NCBI RefSeq assembly: GCF_900113325.1
Contig: NZ_FOOY01000003.1
Coordinates: 124,001 to 188,000 of the forward strand
Source: Sporolactobacillus nakayamae
GTDB taxonomy: Bacteria > Bacillota > Bacilli > Bacillales > Sporolactobacillaceae
Length of the DNA: 64,000 nucleotides
Direction: 5' to 3'
Positions within the stretch are counted from its first letter, which is position 1, and every line of letters begins with the position of its first letter. Shown here piece by piece: positions 1 through 10,056 of the stretch. Below the pieces are notes generated by a model, which worked only from the letters and a program-made list of their open reading frames with translations, did not search any database and had not been told where the DNA came from. A program made the position numbers and the translations under genes.

Positions 1-1
1 T

Positions 2-121
2 GACGAGCCTTTTCACAATCATCCATATTGCGTGGAAACGACGATTCCGCCGTTGGGAATTAGTATTCTAATGAAAGAAACAAAAAAAAGAAAAACAATG
101 AAGGCTTATGATCAGGTATAA
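2..121 (+). CDS. glgB: 1,4-alpha-glucan branching enzyme, C-terminal end (partial)
   Basis: The window opens inside an open frame whose last 39 residues end ...TTIPPLGISILMKE plus a short basic tail. A PPL-G-x-x-x-L strand is the usual close of the all-beta C-terminal domain of GlgB, which makes alpha-1,6 branches in glycogen. Only this tail is visible, so catalytic residues cannot be checked. It stops 41 bases before glgA in the same direction, which matches the glgB-first glycogen operons of Bacillales and supports the call. The alternative is the end of another GH13 enzyme. Confidence 0.7.
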   Translation, partial: DEPFHNHPYCVETTIPPLGISILMKETKKRKTMKAYDQV

Positions 122-162
122 CGAAACCGTTCCCCTGAGCCACTGAAAAAGGAGAGAGAGAG

Positions 163-1590
163 ATGAATGTGCTTTTTGCCGCATCTGAATGTGTTCCATT
201 TATAAAAACAGGTGGATTGGGTGATGTAGTTGGTGCATTGCCTAAGGCTTTGCAGAAAGAAGGCGTGAACGTAAGCGTTGTCCTTCCGAAATACCAGGAT
301 CTGAATCCGGATTTTCAAACACGTTTGACGTACATGAAATATATCTTCGTTTCGGTTGGTTGGAGAAATCAATATTGCGGAATTTATAAACTTGAACAAT
401 CTGGGATCAATTATTATTTCTTGGATAACGAATATTACTTCAAGCGTGCAGGGTCATATGGCTATAATGACGATGGAGAACGCTTCGCTTTTTTTTCTAA
501 GGCGGTTCTAGCAGCTCTCCCGCATCTGGATGACCATCCGGATTTAATACACTGTCATGACTGGCAAACGGGATTAATCGCTGTGCTTCTTGATGCGCAC
601 TTTAGAAAACAGGCTTTTTATAAGGACATTCGAACGGTATTTACGATTCACAATTTGAGATATCAGGGGGTGTTTTCTAAATCAGTGCTTGGTGACTTGC
701 TCGAACTCGATTATTCCTATTTTCACGAAAATGGTCTTGAATTCTATGACAATGTGAGTTACATGAAAGCAGGTCTCGCTTATTCGGATCAGTTGACGAC
801 GGTCAGCCGTACCTATGCACGCGAGATTCAAATGCCCTATTATGGCGAAAAACTCGATGGATTTCTACGTTGGAATAGTGGCAAACTGCACGGAATCGTA
901 AATGGTATTGATAATGAGCTATACAATCCGCAAACCGATTCACAAGTATTCGCTAAATACAGTGACCCGATTGGGAAAAAGAAAAATAAAATCGCGCTTC
1001 AAGAACATCTCCGTCTTCCCGTTGATGCGGATATCCCTATGATTGCAATGATTACGCGATTAACCGGTCAAAAAGGGATTGATTTGGTGCTTCGGGTTTT
1101 TCATGAAATGATGCATCTTGGGGTTCAATTTGTACTGCTCGGAACCGGAGAACGAAGTGACGAAGACGCGTTTCGTTGGTTAGCCGGTCAGTACTCCGGA
1201 TCAGTTTCTGCGAATATATTCTTTGACGATGGGTTGGCACGAAAAATCTATGCAGGTTCGGATCTGTTTTTAATGCCGTCGAATTTCGAACCTTGTGGTA
1301 TTGGACAATTGCTTGCCATGCGCTATGGAAGCTTACCCATAGTCAGAGAAACAGGCGGACTTAAGGATACAGTACAGTCATACAATGAGTTCACCGATGA
1401 GGGAAATGGATTCAGTTTTACCAATTACAATGCGCATGACATGCTCTATACGATTGAGCGTGCGGTTCGACTATACAATCACGATCGTTCTAAATTTACA
1501 GAAATAGCAAATCGCGCGATGCAATTAGACTACGGATGGGCACAATCAGCAAAGGAATACATTGATTTGTATGAAACACTAGTCGAGTAA
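163..1590 (+). CDS. glgA: Glycogen synthase (ADP-glucose)
   Basis: Transfers glucose from ADP-glucose to the non-reducing ends of growing glycogen chains in the cytosol. The 475-residue protein has the family's usual length. The KTGGLGDV sugar-nucleotide loop lies at residues 15-22 (GT5 N-terminal domain). The GT-B C-terminal half carries PSNFEPCGIGQL followed by VRETGGLKDTV, the E-x7-E type region of retaining glycosyltransferases. The ATG has a GGAG Shine-Dalgarno about 8 bases upstream. Here glgA precedes glgC, whereas B. subtilis has the order glgB-C-D-A-P. Confidence 0.95.
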   Translation: MNVLFAASECVPFIKTGGLGDVVGALPKALQKEGVNVSVVLPKYQDLNPDFQTRLTYMKYIFVSVGWRNQYCGIYKLEQSGINYYFLDNEYYFKRAGSYGYNDDGERFAFFSKAVLAALPHLDDHPDLIHCHDWQTGLIAVLLDAHFRKQAFYKDIRTVFTIHNLRYQGVFSKSVLGDLLELDYSYFHENGLEFYDNVSYMKAGLAYSDQLTTVSRTYAREIQMPYYGEKLDGFLRWNSGKLHGIVNGIDNELYNPQTDSQVFAKYSDPIGKKKNKIALQEHLRLPVDADIPMIAMITRLTGQKGIDLVLRVFHEMMHLGVQFVLLGTGERSDEDAFRWLAGQYSGSVSANIFFDDGLARKIYAGSDLFLMPSNFEPCGIGQLLAMRYGSLPIVRETGGLKDTVQSYNEFTDEGNGFSFTNYNAHDMLYTIERAVRLYNHDRSKFTEIANRAMQLDYGWAQSAKEYIDLYETLVE

Positions 1591-1781
1591 CTAATATGAA
1601 AGATTATTATAATAAATTCAGAACTTTTTCAATGAAATGTTCCGTATTTCCTGAATTTTGTTATATAATAGTTATTGGGAAGTATATTTTCCATTGGCTA
1701 CAGGCGAAACGAAGCATGAACTAACATTTGAAAAATTTTTAAAAAATGCTTTTAGTCTGTGGTCATTGTTTAAATAACGAG

Positions 1782-1795
1782 TGGAAGCGGTTACA
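1782..1795 (+). promoter_or_regulatory. CcpA-type cre site in the glgA-glgC gap
   Basis: TGGAAGCGGTTACA agrees with the cre consensus TGWAANCGNTNWCA except at the third base. It lies in the 360-base gap 1591-1950. That gap otherwise holds a TATAAT at 1664-1669, with no strong -35, and AT-rich sequence. A cre about 115 bases downstream of that -10 would suit roadblock-type or internal repression of glgC-D-P by CcpA. The match is visible; the function is inferred. Confidence 0.55.
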
Positions 1796-1901
1796 TTAGG
1801 CGGATTGCTTAGAATGTCAGCTTATTTATGTGAAGCGAGATATTTTGAAGATGTTTTCGCTTCATCATTCATAAGATAGATTAAAGACTTTTGACTGACA
1901 C

Positions 1902-1911
1902 GAGGGAGGTG
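1902..1911 (+). promoter_or_regulatory. Strong Shine-Dalgarno out of register with the glgC start
   Basis: GAGGGAGGTG is the best ribosome binding site before glgC. It ends about 40 bases before the homology-supported glgC ATG at 1951. The starts it serves at normal spacing (GTG 1923, TTG 1929) are in another frame, one that runs open to 2141 and overlaps the beginning of glgC. It may drive a short coupled leader frame. A one-base sequence error is the alternative. Confidence 0.4.
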
Positions 1912-1950
1912 TGCGGAAGAAGGTGGGATTGCCATTCTTTTTCCATTATT

Positions 1951-3096
1951 ATGAAAAACGAAATGATTGCAATGATTTTGGCAGGCGGCCAAGGATCTCG
2001 TCTTGGAAAACTCACAAGGACGATCGCAAAACCCGCCGTTCCTTTTGGGGGGAAGTATCGTATTATAGATTTTTCATTAAGCAATTGTTCCAATTCGGGG
2101 ATACGGACAATTGGTGTGGTGACTCAGTATCAACCCCTTGAATTAAACAGTCATATAGGAAACGGATCGTCTTGGGGGCTTGACCATAAGGATGGTGGCG
2201 TCACTATTCTACAGCCGCATTCAAGCCTCGACGGAGAGAAATGGTTTGAGGGAACGGCCCATGCAATTTATCAAAATATCAGTTACATTGACAGCCATAA
2301 TCCGACGTACTTATTAATTCTTTCCGGGGATCATATATACAAAATGGATTATGAGCATATGCTGCATTTTCATAAACGGAAAAAGGCGTCGGCTACAGTT
2401 GCCGTGATTCATGTTCCACTCGATGAAGCTTCCCGATTTGGCATTATGAATACGGACAATACGGATCGAATCATTGATTTTGAGGAGAAACCTAAAGTTC
2501 CGAAAAGTAATTTGGCATCAATGGGCATTTATATCTTTACTTGGGAAATTCTTCGTCGCTATCTGATGGAAAGCCACGCTACCGGTCAGAATATGGATGA
2601 TTTCGGGAAAAATGTGATTCCTACTTTTCTAGCCAACGGAGAAAATGTATTTGCCTATTCGTTCACTGGATACTGGAAGGATGTCGGCACGATTGAAAGC
2701 CTTTGGGAAGCGAATATGGCTTTCATCAATCCTGATCATGAATTAAATATTCGTGACAAAAGCTGGCGAATTTATTCCAAAAATCCTGTCGCACCACCAC
2801 ACTACATGGCAGCAGGGGCGAAAGTAAAGGAATCGTTAGTCGTTGACGGCTGCTATATTTCAGGTGAAATTAATCACTCTATAATCTCACAAAATGTGAA
2901 AATCGGAGCAAATAGTGTCGTCAAGGATTCCATCATCATGGCAAATTCCGTGATTGGGAAGAATGTAACGATTAGCCATGCTATTGTTGGCGAACATGCG
3001 GTGTTCGCTGATAATGCTCAAGTTGTCGGTGATCAGTCAATTGAAGTTATTGGTTATAACGAAATTGTGGGAGGGTTGAATGATGAAGAGAAATAA
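1951..3096 (+). CDS. glgC: Glucose-1-phosphate adenylyltransferase, catalytic subunit
   Basis: Makes ADP-glucose from glucose-1-phosphate and ATP, the committed step of bacterial glycogen synthesis. The N-terminal nucleotidyltransferase fold has [28 protein letters not shown], the [12 protein letters not shown] metal site and FEEKPK. The C-terminal third is a left-handed beta-helix of hexapeptide repeats. I start it at ATG 1951, where homologs begin ([13 protein letters not shown]). An in-frame TTG at 1891 would add 20 unconserved residues. No good Shine-Dalgarno precedes 1951, which is unusual for this genome. It overlaps glgD by 14 bases. Confidence 0.93.
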   Translation: MKNEMIAMILAGGQGSRLGKLTRTIAKPAVPFGGKYRIIDFSLSNCSNSGIRTIGVVTQYQPLELNSHIGNGSSWGLDHKDGGVTILQPHSSLDGEKWFEGTAHAIYQNISYIDSHNPTYLLILSGDHIYKMDYEHMLHFHKRKKASATVAVIHVPLDEASRFGIMNTDNTDRIIDFEEKPKVPKSNLASMGIYIFTWEILRRYLMESHATGQNMDDFGKNVIPTFLANGENVFAYSFTGYWKDVGTIESLWEANMAFINPDHELNIRDKSWRIYSKNPVAPPHYMAAGAKVKESLVVDGCYISGEINHSIISQNVKIGANSVVKDSIIMANSVIGKNVTISHAIVGEHAVFADNAQVVGDQSIEVIGYNEIVGGLNDEEK

Positions 3097-4306
3097 AATT
3101 TGCGGGATACTTAATTTGACGGAATCAAGATTGGTTGCTTATCCGTTGACGCGACATCGGCCAATTGCCAGCCTTCCCTTTTGCAGCAGGTATCGGTTAA
3201 TTGATTTCCCATTAACTAATTTAACCACAGCCGGAGTAGAAACAATCGGCGTCTTTACAGACGATAATTTGCGCTCAATTTATGATCATGTTCGAAGTGG
3301 TAAAGAATGGGGTTTGGACAGTATACATGGTGGATTATTTTTCTTCGCTCAACCGAATTCAGACGGAAACAAGGTTGGCGTAAATCGAGAAGGAGACATT
3401 ATCAATTACTTCAACAATATCGAATTCTTTGAGAAATCCGAATCCGAATACACTGTGATCATGGGTACACAAATGCTATGTAATATCGATGTAAAAGCGA
3501 TTTTGCGTCATCATATCGAACAAGGGGCAGAGATAACCGTAGTTTATAGATCGGTAGAGGCTCATGATAATAACGATCATAGGGCATCATGTCTGACCAT
3601 AGATGAGGACGGCCGGGTACGTGGACTTAAATCATGCGGAATGCATGAAGGAACAGGCAAGCTTTTTATCAATATGGATATTTATATCTTAAAAACCGAA
3701 TTACTGACGAAGTTAATCCGTAATGTTGTCGCAGAGAATGAACATTGTAACTTAAACGATGTACTTCATCAAGCGGTCATCAATTTACCATCTAATGGTT
3801 TCGAATATACCGGATACTTAAAGAATGTCACTTCAGTTCAAGCGTACTATCAAGCAAATATGGATATGCTTCAGGATTCAAATCTGATGGCGCTGCTGAA
3901 AGGAAACCAGAGCATTAATACCAAGGTGAAAAACGAAGCGCCAACCTTTTATTCCCGCTCATCGGATGTTCAAGATTCATTGGTTGCTAATGGTTGCATG
4001 ATCCATGGAGAGGTTGCACACTCCGTTATCTTTCGCAATGTAACGATTGAAAAGAATGCAGTTGTGAACAGCTCTGTGATCATGCAAGGGAGTTCTATCG
4101 GCAGCGGAGCGGAACTTCACTATGTCATTCTGGATAAACAAGTGCGTATCGAACCAAACACGAAATTAATTGGAACAAAAAATAAACCGATTGTTATTGA
4201 GAAGAATTCGGTAATCAGTCGAATTTCCGAAGGTATCCCGTCTATAGTTACAGATACAAAAGATCAGGGAACTGACAGAGAGAACTTCAATCCATTGTTT
4301 TCATAA
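3083..4306 (+). CDS. glgD: GlgD, ADP-glucose pyrophosphorylase regulatory-type subunit
   Basis: A GlgC paralog that pairs with GlgC in Firmicutes to form the active, modulated ADP-glucose pyrophosphorylase. It keeps the fold ([12 protein letters not shown], then C-terminal hexapeptide repeats). The catalytic AGG-x-GxR loop is degenerate: after [15 protein letters not shown] there is no glycine-rich loop, as expected of GlgD. Tandem ATGs lie at 3080 and 3083; GGGAGGG at 3069-3075 suits the second better. The gene overlaps the glgC end, so the pair is translationally coupled. Confidence 0.93.
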   Translation: MKRNKICGILNLTESRLVAYPLTRHRPIASLPFCSRYRLIDFPLTNLTTAGVETIGVFTDDNLRSIYDHVRSGKEWGLDSIHGGLFFFAQPNSDGNKVGVNREGDIINYFNNIEFFEKSESEYTVIMGTQMLCNIDVKAILRHHIEQGAEITVVYRSVEAHDNNDHRASCLTIDEDGRVRGLKSCGMHEGTGKLFINMDIYILKTELLTKLIRNVVAENEHCNLNDVLHQAVINLPSNGFEYTGYLKNVTSVQAYYQANMDMLQDSNLMALLKGNQSINTKVKNEAPTFYSRSSDVQDSLVANGCMIHGEVAHSVIFRNVTIEKNAVVNSSVIMQGSSIGSGAELHYVILDKQVRIEPNTKLIGTKNKPIVIEKNSVISRISEGIPSIVTDTKDQGTDRENFNPLFS

Positions 4307-4320
4307 AAATTTGCTTGAAT

Positions 4321-4381
4321 GCGGCTTTTAAATCTTGCCTTTTTTGGCAATGATAGGTTCATAGCCCGTGAAGAAAGCCGC
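4321..4381 (+). repeat. Nested inverted repeats after glgD
   Basis: GCGGCTTT (4321-4328) pairs with AAAGCCGC (4374-4381). Between them TTGCC/GGCAA (4335-4350) forms an inner hairpin with a T6 loop. No T-run follows the outer stem, so it is not a standard terminator. It could be an RNA processing or stability element between glgD and glgP. Confidence 0.4.
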
Positions 4382-4411
4382 ACTTTACGTCATCAAGAAT
4401 AGTAACTTCAG

Positions 4412-4501
4412 AAACAGCCGGACAGAATAAACAGCCTTTTCAATGCAACTAAGAACATTATGATAAAAGAGTTGCAAGGTCAGAGGCATTCGCGGCTGTT
4501 T
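4412..4501 (+). repeat. Second nested inverted repeat before glgP, terminator-like end
   Basis: AAACAGCCG (4412-4420) is perfectly complementary to CGGCTGTTT (4493-4501), and the latter runs into further T residues. An inner TGCAACT/AGTTGCA stem lies at 4444-4450 and 4470-4476. The whole could fold as a long-loop terminator or attenuator just before glgP. Confidence 0.4.
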
Positions 4502-4557
4502 TTGATTATCAATTTACATTTTTTTAATAATAATGATGTGCTAAGGATGATAATGTT

Positions 4558-6969
4558 ATGGATCTATCGAAGCGTAAGTTCAAGGATGACTTTAAGAAAA
4601 TGCTGACAGAAGTCTATTCAATGGATATTACCGAATCAGAGTTAACGGAACAATTTTTTACATTAGGGAATTTGATCCGTTCGTACTCGTCAAAGAACTG
4701 GAGCCGAACAAATCAGCACTACAGTGAGAAGAAGGAAAAACAGGTCTATTATTTTTCGATGGAATTTCTCCTTGGACGAATGCTGAAAAGTAATTTATTG
4801 AATCTAGGCATTTTGGATACTGTGCGGAGCGCCTTACAAGATCTTGGAATTGATCTTGAAGAACTTGTGCAGATTGAACCGGATCCAGGACTTGGCAACG
4901 GTGGGCTGGGTCGTTTGGCAGCCTGCTTTATTGATTCAATGGCAACAAGCGAAATACCGGCACATGGCAACGGAATCCGCTTCAAATATGGTTTATTTAA
5001 ACAGAAATTTGTCAACGGATATCAGGTGGAGCTTCCTGAAAATTGGCTGCAGAACGGAAATGTGTGGGAAACACGAAAAATGCATGCCGCAGTTACGGTG
5101 CGCTTCTATGGAAAGGTTTGGCTGCAGCAAACAGACAAAGGATTTTTAACCCCTCATTATGAGGGGGCTCAGGAGGTGTTGGCCGTACCCTATGACAGCG
5201 CAGTAATTGGCTACAAAAATAATGTTGTCAACACATTACGCCTGTGGTCTGCTGAATTACCTCCACAAGATGACATTTCCGACTACTGGGCCTATATTCA
5301 TCAAAGAAATCAAATCGAGAGCATATCTGAAGTTCTGTATCCTGATGATTCTACGTATGAAGGCAGATTGCTACGTTTAAAACAGGAGTACTTTTTTGTT
5401 TCCGCAGGGATTCAGAGTATTATTCGTCATTTCAAAAAGATGCATCTGCATATGAATCATCTAGCCGAAAAAGTGGCGATTCATATAAACGACACGCATC
5501 CAGCACTCTGTGTTCCAGAGTTAATGCGCATTTTACTGGATGAGGAGCATATGGACTGGGAACATGCTTGGAATGTTACCGTCAATGTGATGAGTTACAC
5601 GAATCATACCATTATGTCTGAGGCACTTGAAAAATGGCCAATCGACATGATCAGCTCGTTACTTCCGCGTATATACCAGGTCATCTGCGAAATCGATCGT
5701 CGGTACACCATGAAAATGGGCACATTGTTTGAACCTGCCATTATTGATCGAACGCAGATTATTGAAGGTGGGCATGTGAAAATGGCGCATTTGGCAATCA
5801 TCGGCAGCCACAGTATTAATGGCGTTGCCCAACTTCATACGACCATTCTTAAGGAGAAAGTGTTACACGACTTCTTCCTTGTTTATCCGTCGAAGTTCAA
5901 TAACAAAACTAATGGGATAACGCAACGCCGTTGGTTGATGCTTGCCAATGAACCGCTCCGCGATCTTATCAATCGCAAAATTGGCAATGAATGGGAAACA
6001 ATGCCGACTGAATTAAAAATGTTAAAAGCTTTTCGCGATGATAATGAAACATTGCTTGAACTCGCACGTATCAAGCATTTGAATAAAGAACGTTTCGCCG
6101 ACTATGTTCAAGAGACAATGGGGTTGGCTATAAATCCTGACGCCATTTTTGATGTTCAAATCAAACGACTTCACGCGTATAAAAGACAACTGATGAACTT
6201 ACTGCACATTCTCAGTTTGTATTTCAAACTAAAAGATAATCCTGCGGCGGACATTCAGCCACGGGTGTTTATCTTCGGTGCCAAGGCAGCGCCAAGCTAT
6301 ACTTATGCCAAGCAAATAATAAAGCTAATCAATACAGTAGCTGAGCTGATTAACAATGACTCGTCTATAGAGAATAAGTTAAAGATTGTCTTTGTCGAGA
6401 ATTATGGGGTGTCATTGGCAGAGAAAATCATACCTGCGGCAGATGTCAGTGAACAAATTTCACTTGCTTCGAAAGAAGCGTCAGGAACAAGTAATATGAA
6501 ACTAATGCTTAATGGCGCAATCACTCTTGCCACGCTTGACGGCGCGAATGTTGAAATTAAGGAGCACGTCGGTTCCGAAAACATTGTGATTTTTGGTTTG
6601 CGAGAAGAGGAAGTGTATCAATATTATCATGATGGGTCCTACCACTCACGTAGCTACTATGAGAATAATCCGGTTCTGCACAGGGTCTTGGATGCATTGA
6701 TTGATGGAACCATTCCCGGAGTTGTGGCTGAAGGGCACTCAATATTTGATTCATTGGTCCAATACGGCGATGAGTATTTTGTGCTTCGTGATTTTGACGC
6801 CTACGTCGCTGCTCAGGAACGAATTGATTCTCTCTATCGTGACATGTTGAAATGGCAGCGTATGGCATTGATCAATATCGCTGGTGCGGGAATTTTTTCA
6901 TCCGATTATACAGTGCAGCAATATGCGAACCAGATTTGGGATGTGTCGTCAAACGCTCATCTGAAATGA
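4558..6969 (+). CDS. glgP: Glycogen/maltodextrin phosphorylase
   Basis: Releases glucose-1-phosphate from glycogen chain ends by phosphorolysis, using pyridoxal phosphate. The 803 residues are full length for GT35. PLP-binding Lys648 sits in EASGTSNMKLMLNG. The N-terminal half has GNGGLGRLAACF, and EKIIPAADVSEQIS lies near the active site. It is separated from glgD by about 250 bases of structured DNA but points the same way and is last of the synthesis genes, as in other Bacillales. The allosteric N-terminal extension of animal phosphorylases is absent. Confidence 0.96.
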   Translation: MDLSKRKFKDDFKKMLTEVYSMDITESELTEQFFTLGNLIRSYSSKNWSRTNQHYSEKKEKQVYYFSMEFLLGRMLKSNLLNLGILDTVRSALQDLGIDLEELVQIEPDPGLGNGGLGRLAACFIDSMATSEIPAHGNGIRFKYGLFKQKFVNGYQVELPENWLQNGNVWETRKMHAAVTVRFYGKVWLQQTDKGFLTPHYEGAQEVLAVPYDSAVIGYKNNVVNTLRLWSAELPPQDDISDYWAYIHQRNQIESISEVLYPDDSTYEGRLLRLKQEYFFVSAGIQSIIRHFKKMHLHMNHLAEKVAIHINDTHPALCVPELMRILLDEEHMDWEHAWNVTVNVMSYTNHTIMSEALEKWPIDMISSLLPRIYQVICEIDRRYTMKMGTLFEPAIIDRTQIIEGGHVKMAHLAIIGSHSINGVAQLHTTILKEKVLHDFFLVYPSKFNNKTNGITQRRWLMLANEPLRDLINRKIGNEWETMPTELKMLKAFRDDNETLLELARIKHLNKERFADYVQETMGLAINPDAIFDVQIKRLHAYKRQLMNLLHILSLYFKLKDNPAADIQPRVFIFGAKAAPSYTYAKQIIKLINTVAELINNDSSIENKLKIVFVENYGVSLAEKIIPAADVSEQISLASKEASGTSNMKLMLNGAITLATLDGANVEIKEHVGSENIVIFGLREEEVYQYYHDGSYHSRSYYENNPVLHRVLDALIDGTIPGVVAEGHSIFDSLVQYGDEYFVLRDFDAYVAAQERIDSLYRDMLKWQRMALINIAGAGIFSSDYTVQQYANQIWDVSSNAHLK

Positions 6970-7002
6970 GGCTTTTTGGTTTGAGAAAGAGGGAGTTGCT
7001 TC

Positions 7003-8856
7003 ATGGGAGTTCCAAAGGTATCTTTTAATTCATGGTCTGAGGCATTCAGACGTCCGTTTGGAGCGGTAAAGACGGGCAGCAGCATTTATTTTTCAATTAA
7101 GGTGGCCAACATTGATGTCATTGAAGTGGATTTAATGATTCAAAGGGACGGAGAACAGGCGCAGGTGCGTCAAATGGCGCCATCCTCAGAAAAAGAGGAT
7201 ATGTACTACGTGAAACTAACAACTGAAAGTCCCACACGTCTCTATTTCTATCACTTCAGAATTATTTATCAGGAAGATTTGCATGAAAGAATAATTTATT
7301 ATGGAAAGTCGGAAGATAATTATGGCGGAGAAGGACGATTAGTTTCAGATCTTTCTCAGATTGAACAGTATCAAATTACGTGCTTCAACAAATTGGATCC
7401 TGCACCCGACTGGTATGTCAACGGAGTAATCTATCATATTTTCATCGATCGATTTTCCAATGGTGAACGCAATCATCGCGTGCTGAATCCGAAGAAAAAC
7501 ACATTCATCTACGCAACCGAAGAGGATCTTCCCTATTATATTCGCGATAAAAACGGAGATATCGTTCGTTGGGATTTCTATGGGGGTAATTTGAGCGGGA
7601 TAATTAACAAATTGCATGATTTAAAGCTGCTTGGTGTCACGATACTTTATCTAAGTCCGATCTTTGAAGCGAGCAGTAATCACAAATACGATACAGCAAA
7701 CTATAGACGTATCGATCCGATGTTTGGTGATCGGAAGACATTTGACAAGCTAATCAACAAGGCACGTCGATACGGCATTCACATCATACTTGACGGAGTG
7801 TTTAATCATGTCGGGGCTGACAGCATCTACTTCAACCGTTTTGGAACGTATGGAAATACCGGTGCATACAAGGATCAATCATCTCCATACCGAGATTGGT
7901 TCACCTTTCATGGCGATCAAGATCATTATGACTGTTGGTGGAATATCTCGGATCTGCCAACTGTTAATAAAGAGAAGGAAAGCTATCGGAAATTTATTTA
8001 CGATGCTGAAGACAGTGTCGTGGATACCTGGTCGGCATCTGGAATCGGCGGTTGGCGGTTGGATGTTGCCGATGAATTAAGTGATGATTTTATTGCCGGA
8101 ATTCGAAAATCGATCAATCGGCATGAAGAAAAAGATGATCACAAGGTACTTATTGGCGAGGTGTGGGAAGATGCGTCAAATAAAATTGCTTATGGCAAAA
8201 GGAGGCATTATCTTGAGGGCGGTATGCTTCATGGCGTGATGAACTACCCGTTTCGCACGCTAATCATCGAGTTGATTAACGGGAAAATAAACGCGCGACA
8301 AGCTGTTCGTGCGGGTTTGACGTTGAAATCCAATTATCCGAGCGACACTTTATTTGCCAATATGAACAACATAGGCACACATGACACAGAGCGTATTTTG
8401 ACAGTGCTTGACAACGATGAAAAGAAGCTGCAGTTGGCCATTTGGCTGCTGATGGTTTTACCGGGAGTTCCATGTGTGTATTACGGTGATGAGGCCGGTC
8501 TCACGGGAGGTAAAGATCCGGATAATCGTCGTTTTTATCCCTGGGGCAGGGAAAACCGAAAAATAGTGACGATATTCCATGAAGCGATCCAGGCGCGTAG
8601 AACGGATGAGAATCTGCAGACGGGAGATTTCTATCCATTTTCCATAGGTGCTCTGTTTGGCTGCTTGCGTCTGCGTTCGACAGAAAACTATACTGTATTT
8701 CTCATGAATCCTACTATGGATTCGGTTGATTTGGATATAAACCAATTTATTGATGAGACGTGCGGCAATCTCATTCGTGGTTGTCTGCAAAGTGTTCTCC
8801 CTGCTACGAAGCAGCTCAATGCACAAGCGTTTCAGATTCTAAAATCAAATGAATGA
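7003..8856 (+). CDS. GH13 alpha-glycosidase (neopullulanase/maltogenic amylase type)
   Basis: An alpha-amylase superfamily hydrolase that probably acts on glycogen or maltodextrins inside the cell, since there is no signal peptide. Residues about 1-125 form a beta-rich N-terminal domain (CBM34-like). The TIM barrel follows with all four GH13 regions: DGVFNHVG; GGWRLDVADE with nucleophile Asp354; GEVWED with acid/base Glu386; and NIGTHDTERIL with Asp461. A beta C-domain closes the protein. It starts 33 bases after glgP with GAGGGAG upstream, so it belongs to the glycogen operon. Exact specificity (neopullulanase, cyclomaltodextrinase, debranching) cannot be read from sequence. Confidence 0.88.
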   Translation: MGVPKVSFNSWSEAFRRPFGAVKTGSSIYFSIKVANIDVIEVDLMIQRDGEQAQVRQMAPSSEKEDMYYVKLTTESPTRLYFYHFRIIYQEDLHERIIYYGKSEDNYGGEGRLVSDLSQIEQYQITCFNKLDPAPDWYVNGVIYHIFIDRFSNGERNHRVLNPKKNTFIYATEEDLPYYIRDKNGDIVRWDFYGGNLSGIINKLHDLKLLGVTILYLSPIFEASSNHKYDTANYRRIDPMFGDRKTFDKLINKARRYGIHIILDGVFNHVGADSIYFNRFGTYGNTGAYKDQSSPYRDWFTFHGDQDHYDCWWNISDLPTVNKEKESYRKFIYDAEDSVVDTWSASGIGGWRLDVADELSDDFIAGIRKSINRHEEKDDHKVLIGEVWEDASNKIAYGKRRHYLEGGMLHGVMNYPFRTLIIELINGKINARQAVRAGLTLKSNYPSDTLFANMNNIGTHDTERILTVLDNDEKKLQLAIWLLMVLPGVPCVYYGDEAGLTGGKDPDNRRFYPWGRENRKIVTIFHEAIQARRTDENLQTGDFYPFSIGALFGCLRLRSTENYTVFLMNPTMDSVDLDINQFIDETCGNLIRGCLQSVLPATKQLNAQAFQILKSNE

Positions 8857-8920
8857 ATTGATCAAACACTTAGTAAGGGTTAATAGAAGCAAACTGCTGT
8901 TAAAAAAATGAAAATCATTC

Positions 8921-8950
8921 AAAAAACTTGCGAATTGGCAAGTTTTTCTT
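8921..8950 (+). terminator. Rho-independent terminator of the glycogen operon
   Basis: AAAAACTTGC (8922-8931), loop GAATTG, GCAAGTTTTT (8938-8947), followed by CTT. It closes the operon 65 bases after the GH13 gene. Confidence 0.85.
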
Positions 8951-9114
8951 AAAATATTTCTTTTTTCGAAAATATCACTGTTTATTTATGTTATTATATA
9001 CGTACACAAAAAAAGGCAGAAGATTTTGTAGGTCTTTTCGGGCAATATAAGAGAGTCCAAGAGAAAACCGACTGAATGTTCTGTTACTATCAGAAACGCA
9101 AGGAGGAGTTTACA

Positions 9115-10035
9115 TTGTCAGAGTCTTATGTATATTATCAAGGGAAAATCGTGAAAGAGGACGATGTGAAAATCAGCGTCCGAAGCAAGGCATTTAATTA
9201 TGGCCTTGGTGTATTTGAAGGCATTCGCGCTTATTGGGATGATGAAAAACAACAGCTGTACGGTTTCAAACTTAAGGAACACTATGAACGGCTGAAGGAA
9301 TCTGCTAAGACAGTTAACCTGGATTTTGATTTTTCAGTAGATGAACTGATCGAAGGAACAATCGCACTTCTTAAAGCAAACAACTGTAGGACAACTACAT
9401 ATCTTCGTCCTATCGTTTATAACGATGCACTGGATATCGGACCGACGCTGGACGGCAAAGATGCTAAGGTTGTTATCTACACACAACCGTTAAACAAATA
9501 CGCAGGAAAATCAGAATTGAGTGTTGGTATCACTTCATGGAAAAGAATTTCGAACAACCAACTTCCGCCACGTACAAAAGCAACGGCAGCCTATCTTAAC
9601 TCTGCACTGGCTGCCCTTGAAACAAAGCGTGCCGGATTCGATGAAGCGATCTTTTTAACTGACGGGGATCATGTCTGTGAAGGTTCAGGGGAGAATATCT
9701 TCATATTCCGTAAGGGCAAATTGGTTACACCGCCACCGGCAGACAATATTCTTGAAGGCATCACACGCGATCTCGTCATGAAACTTGCGAAAGAAGAATT
9801 GGGACTTGAAGTTCAGGAACGCAGTATCTCGAGATCTGAACTTTATGTTGCAGACGAAGTATTCTTCAGCGGAACCGCGATGGAAGTCACCCCTATCGTC
9901 GATGTTGACCACCGCACAATTGGAACCGGTCACGAAGGCGAAGTGTGCAAACAGATTAAGGAATTGTTCTTTGGGTTGACTGTAGGAAAGAATCCAAAAT
10001 ACGCAGAATCATGCACACCGGTATACGATAAATAA
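9115..10035 (+). CDS. ilvE: Branched-chain amino acid aminotransferase
   Basis: Interconverts leucine, isoleucine and valine with their 2-oxo acids using PLP (fold-type IV). Lys155 in PRTKATAAYLNSAL is the Schiff-base lysine. Family landmarks YGLGVFEGIRAY, LRPIVY, EGSGENIF and EGITRD are all present. I choose TTG at 9115: AAGGAGGAG lies at the right distance and the product begins SESYVYYQGK like its homologs. An ATG at 9076 has no binding site. The gene stands alone between terminators. A TTTTTTCGAAAATAT stretch upstream resembles a CodY box with one base missing; I do not count it as a site. Confidence 0.95.
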   Translation: MSESYVYYQGKIVKEDDVKISVRSKAFNYGLGVFEGIRAYWDDEKQQLYGFKLKEHYERLKESAKTVNLDFDFSVDELIEGTIALLKANNCRTTTYLRPIVYNDALDIGPTLDGKDAKVVIYTQPLNKYAGKSELSVGITSWKRISNNQLPPRTKATAAYLNSALAALETKRAGFDEAIFLTDGDHVCEGSGENIFIFRKGKLVTPPPADNILEGITRDLVMKLAKEELGLEVQERSISRSELYVADEVFFSGTAMEVTPIVDVDHRTIGTGHEGEVCKQIKELFFGLTVGKNPKYAESCTPVYDK

Positions 10036-10056
10036 TTTAAAAAATGCCATATAAAA

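Noticed and set aside
8951-8990. CodY box before ilvE
   Set aside because: TTTTTTCGAAAATAT lacks the central base of AATTTTCWGAAAATT; the spacing is wrong.
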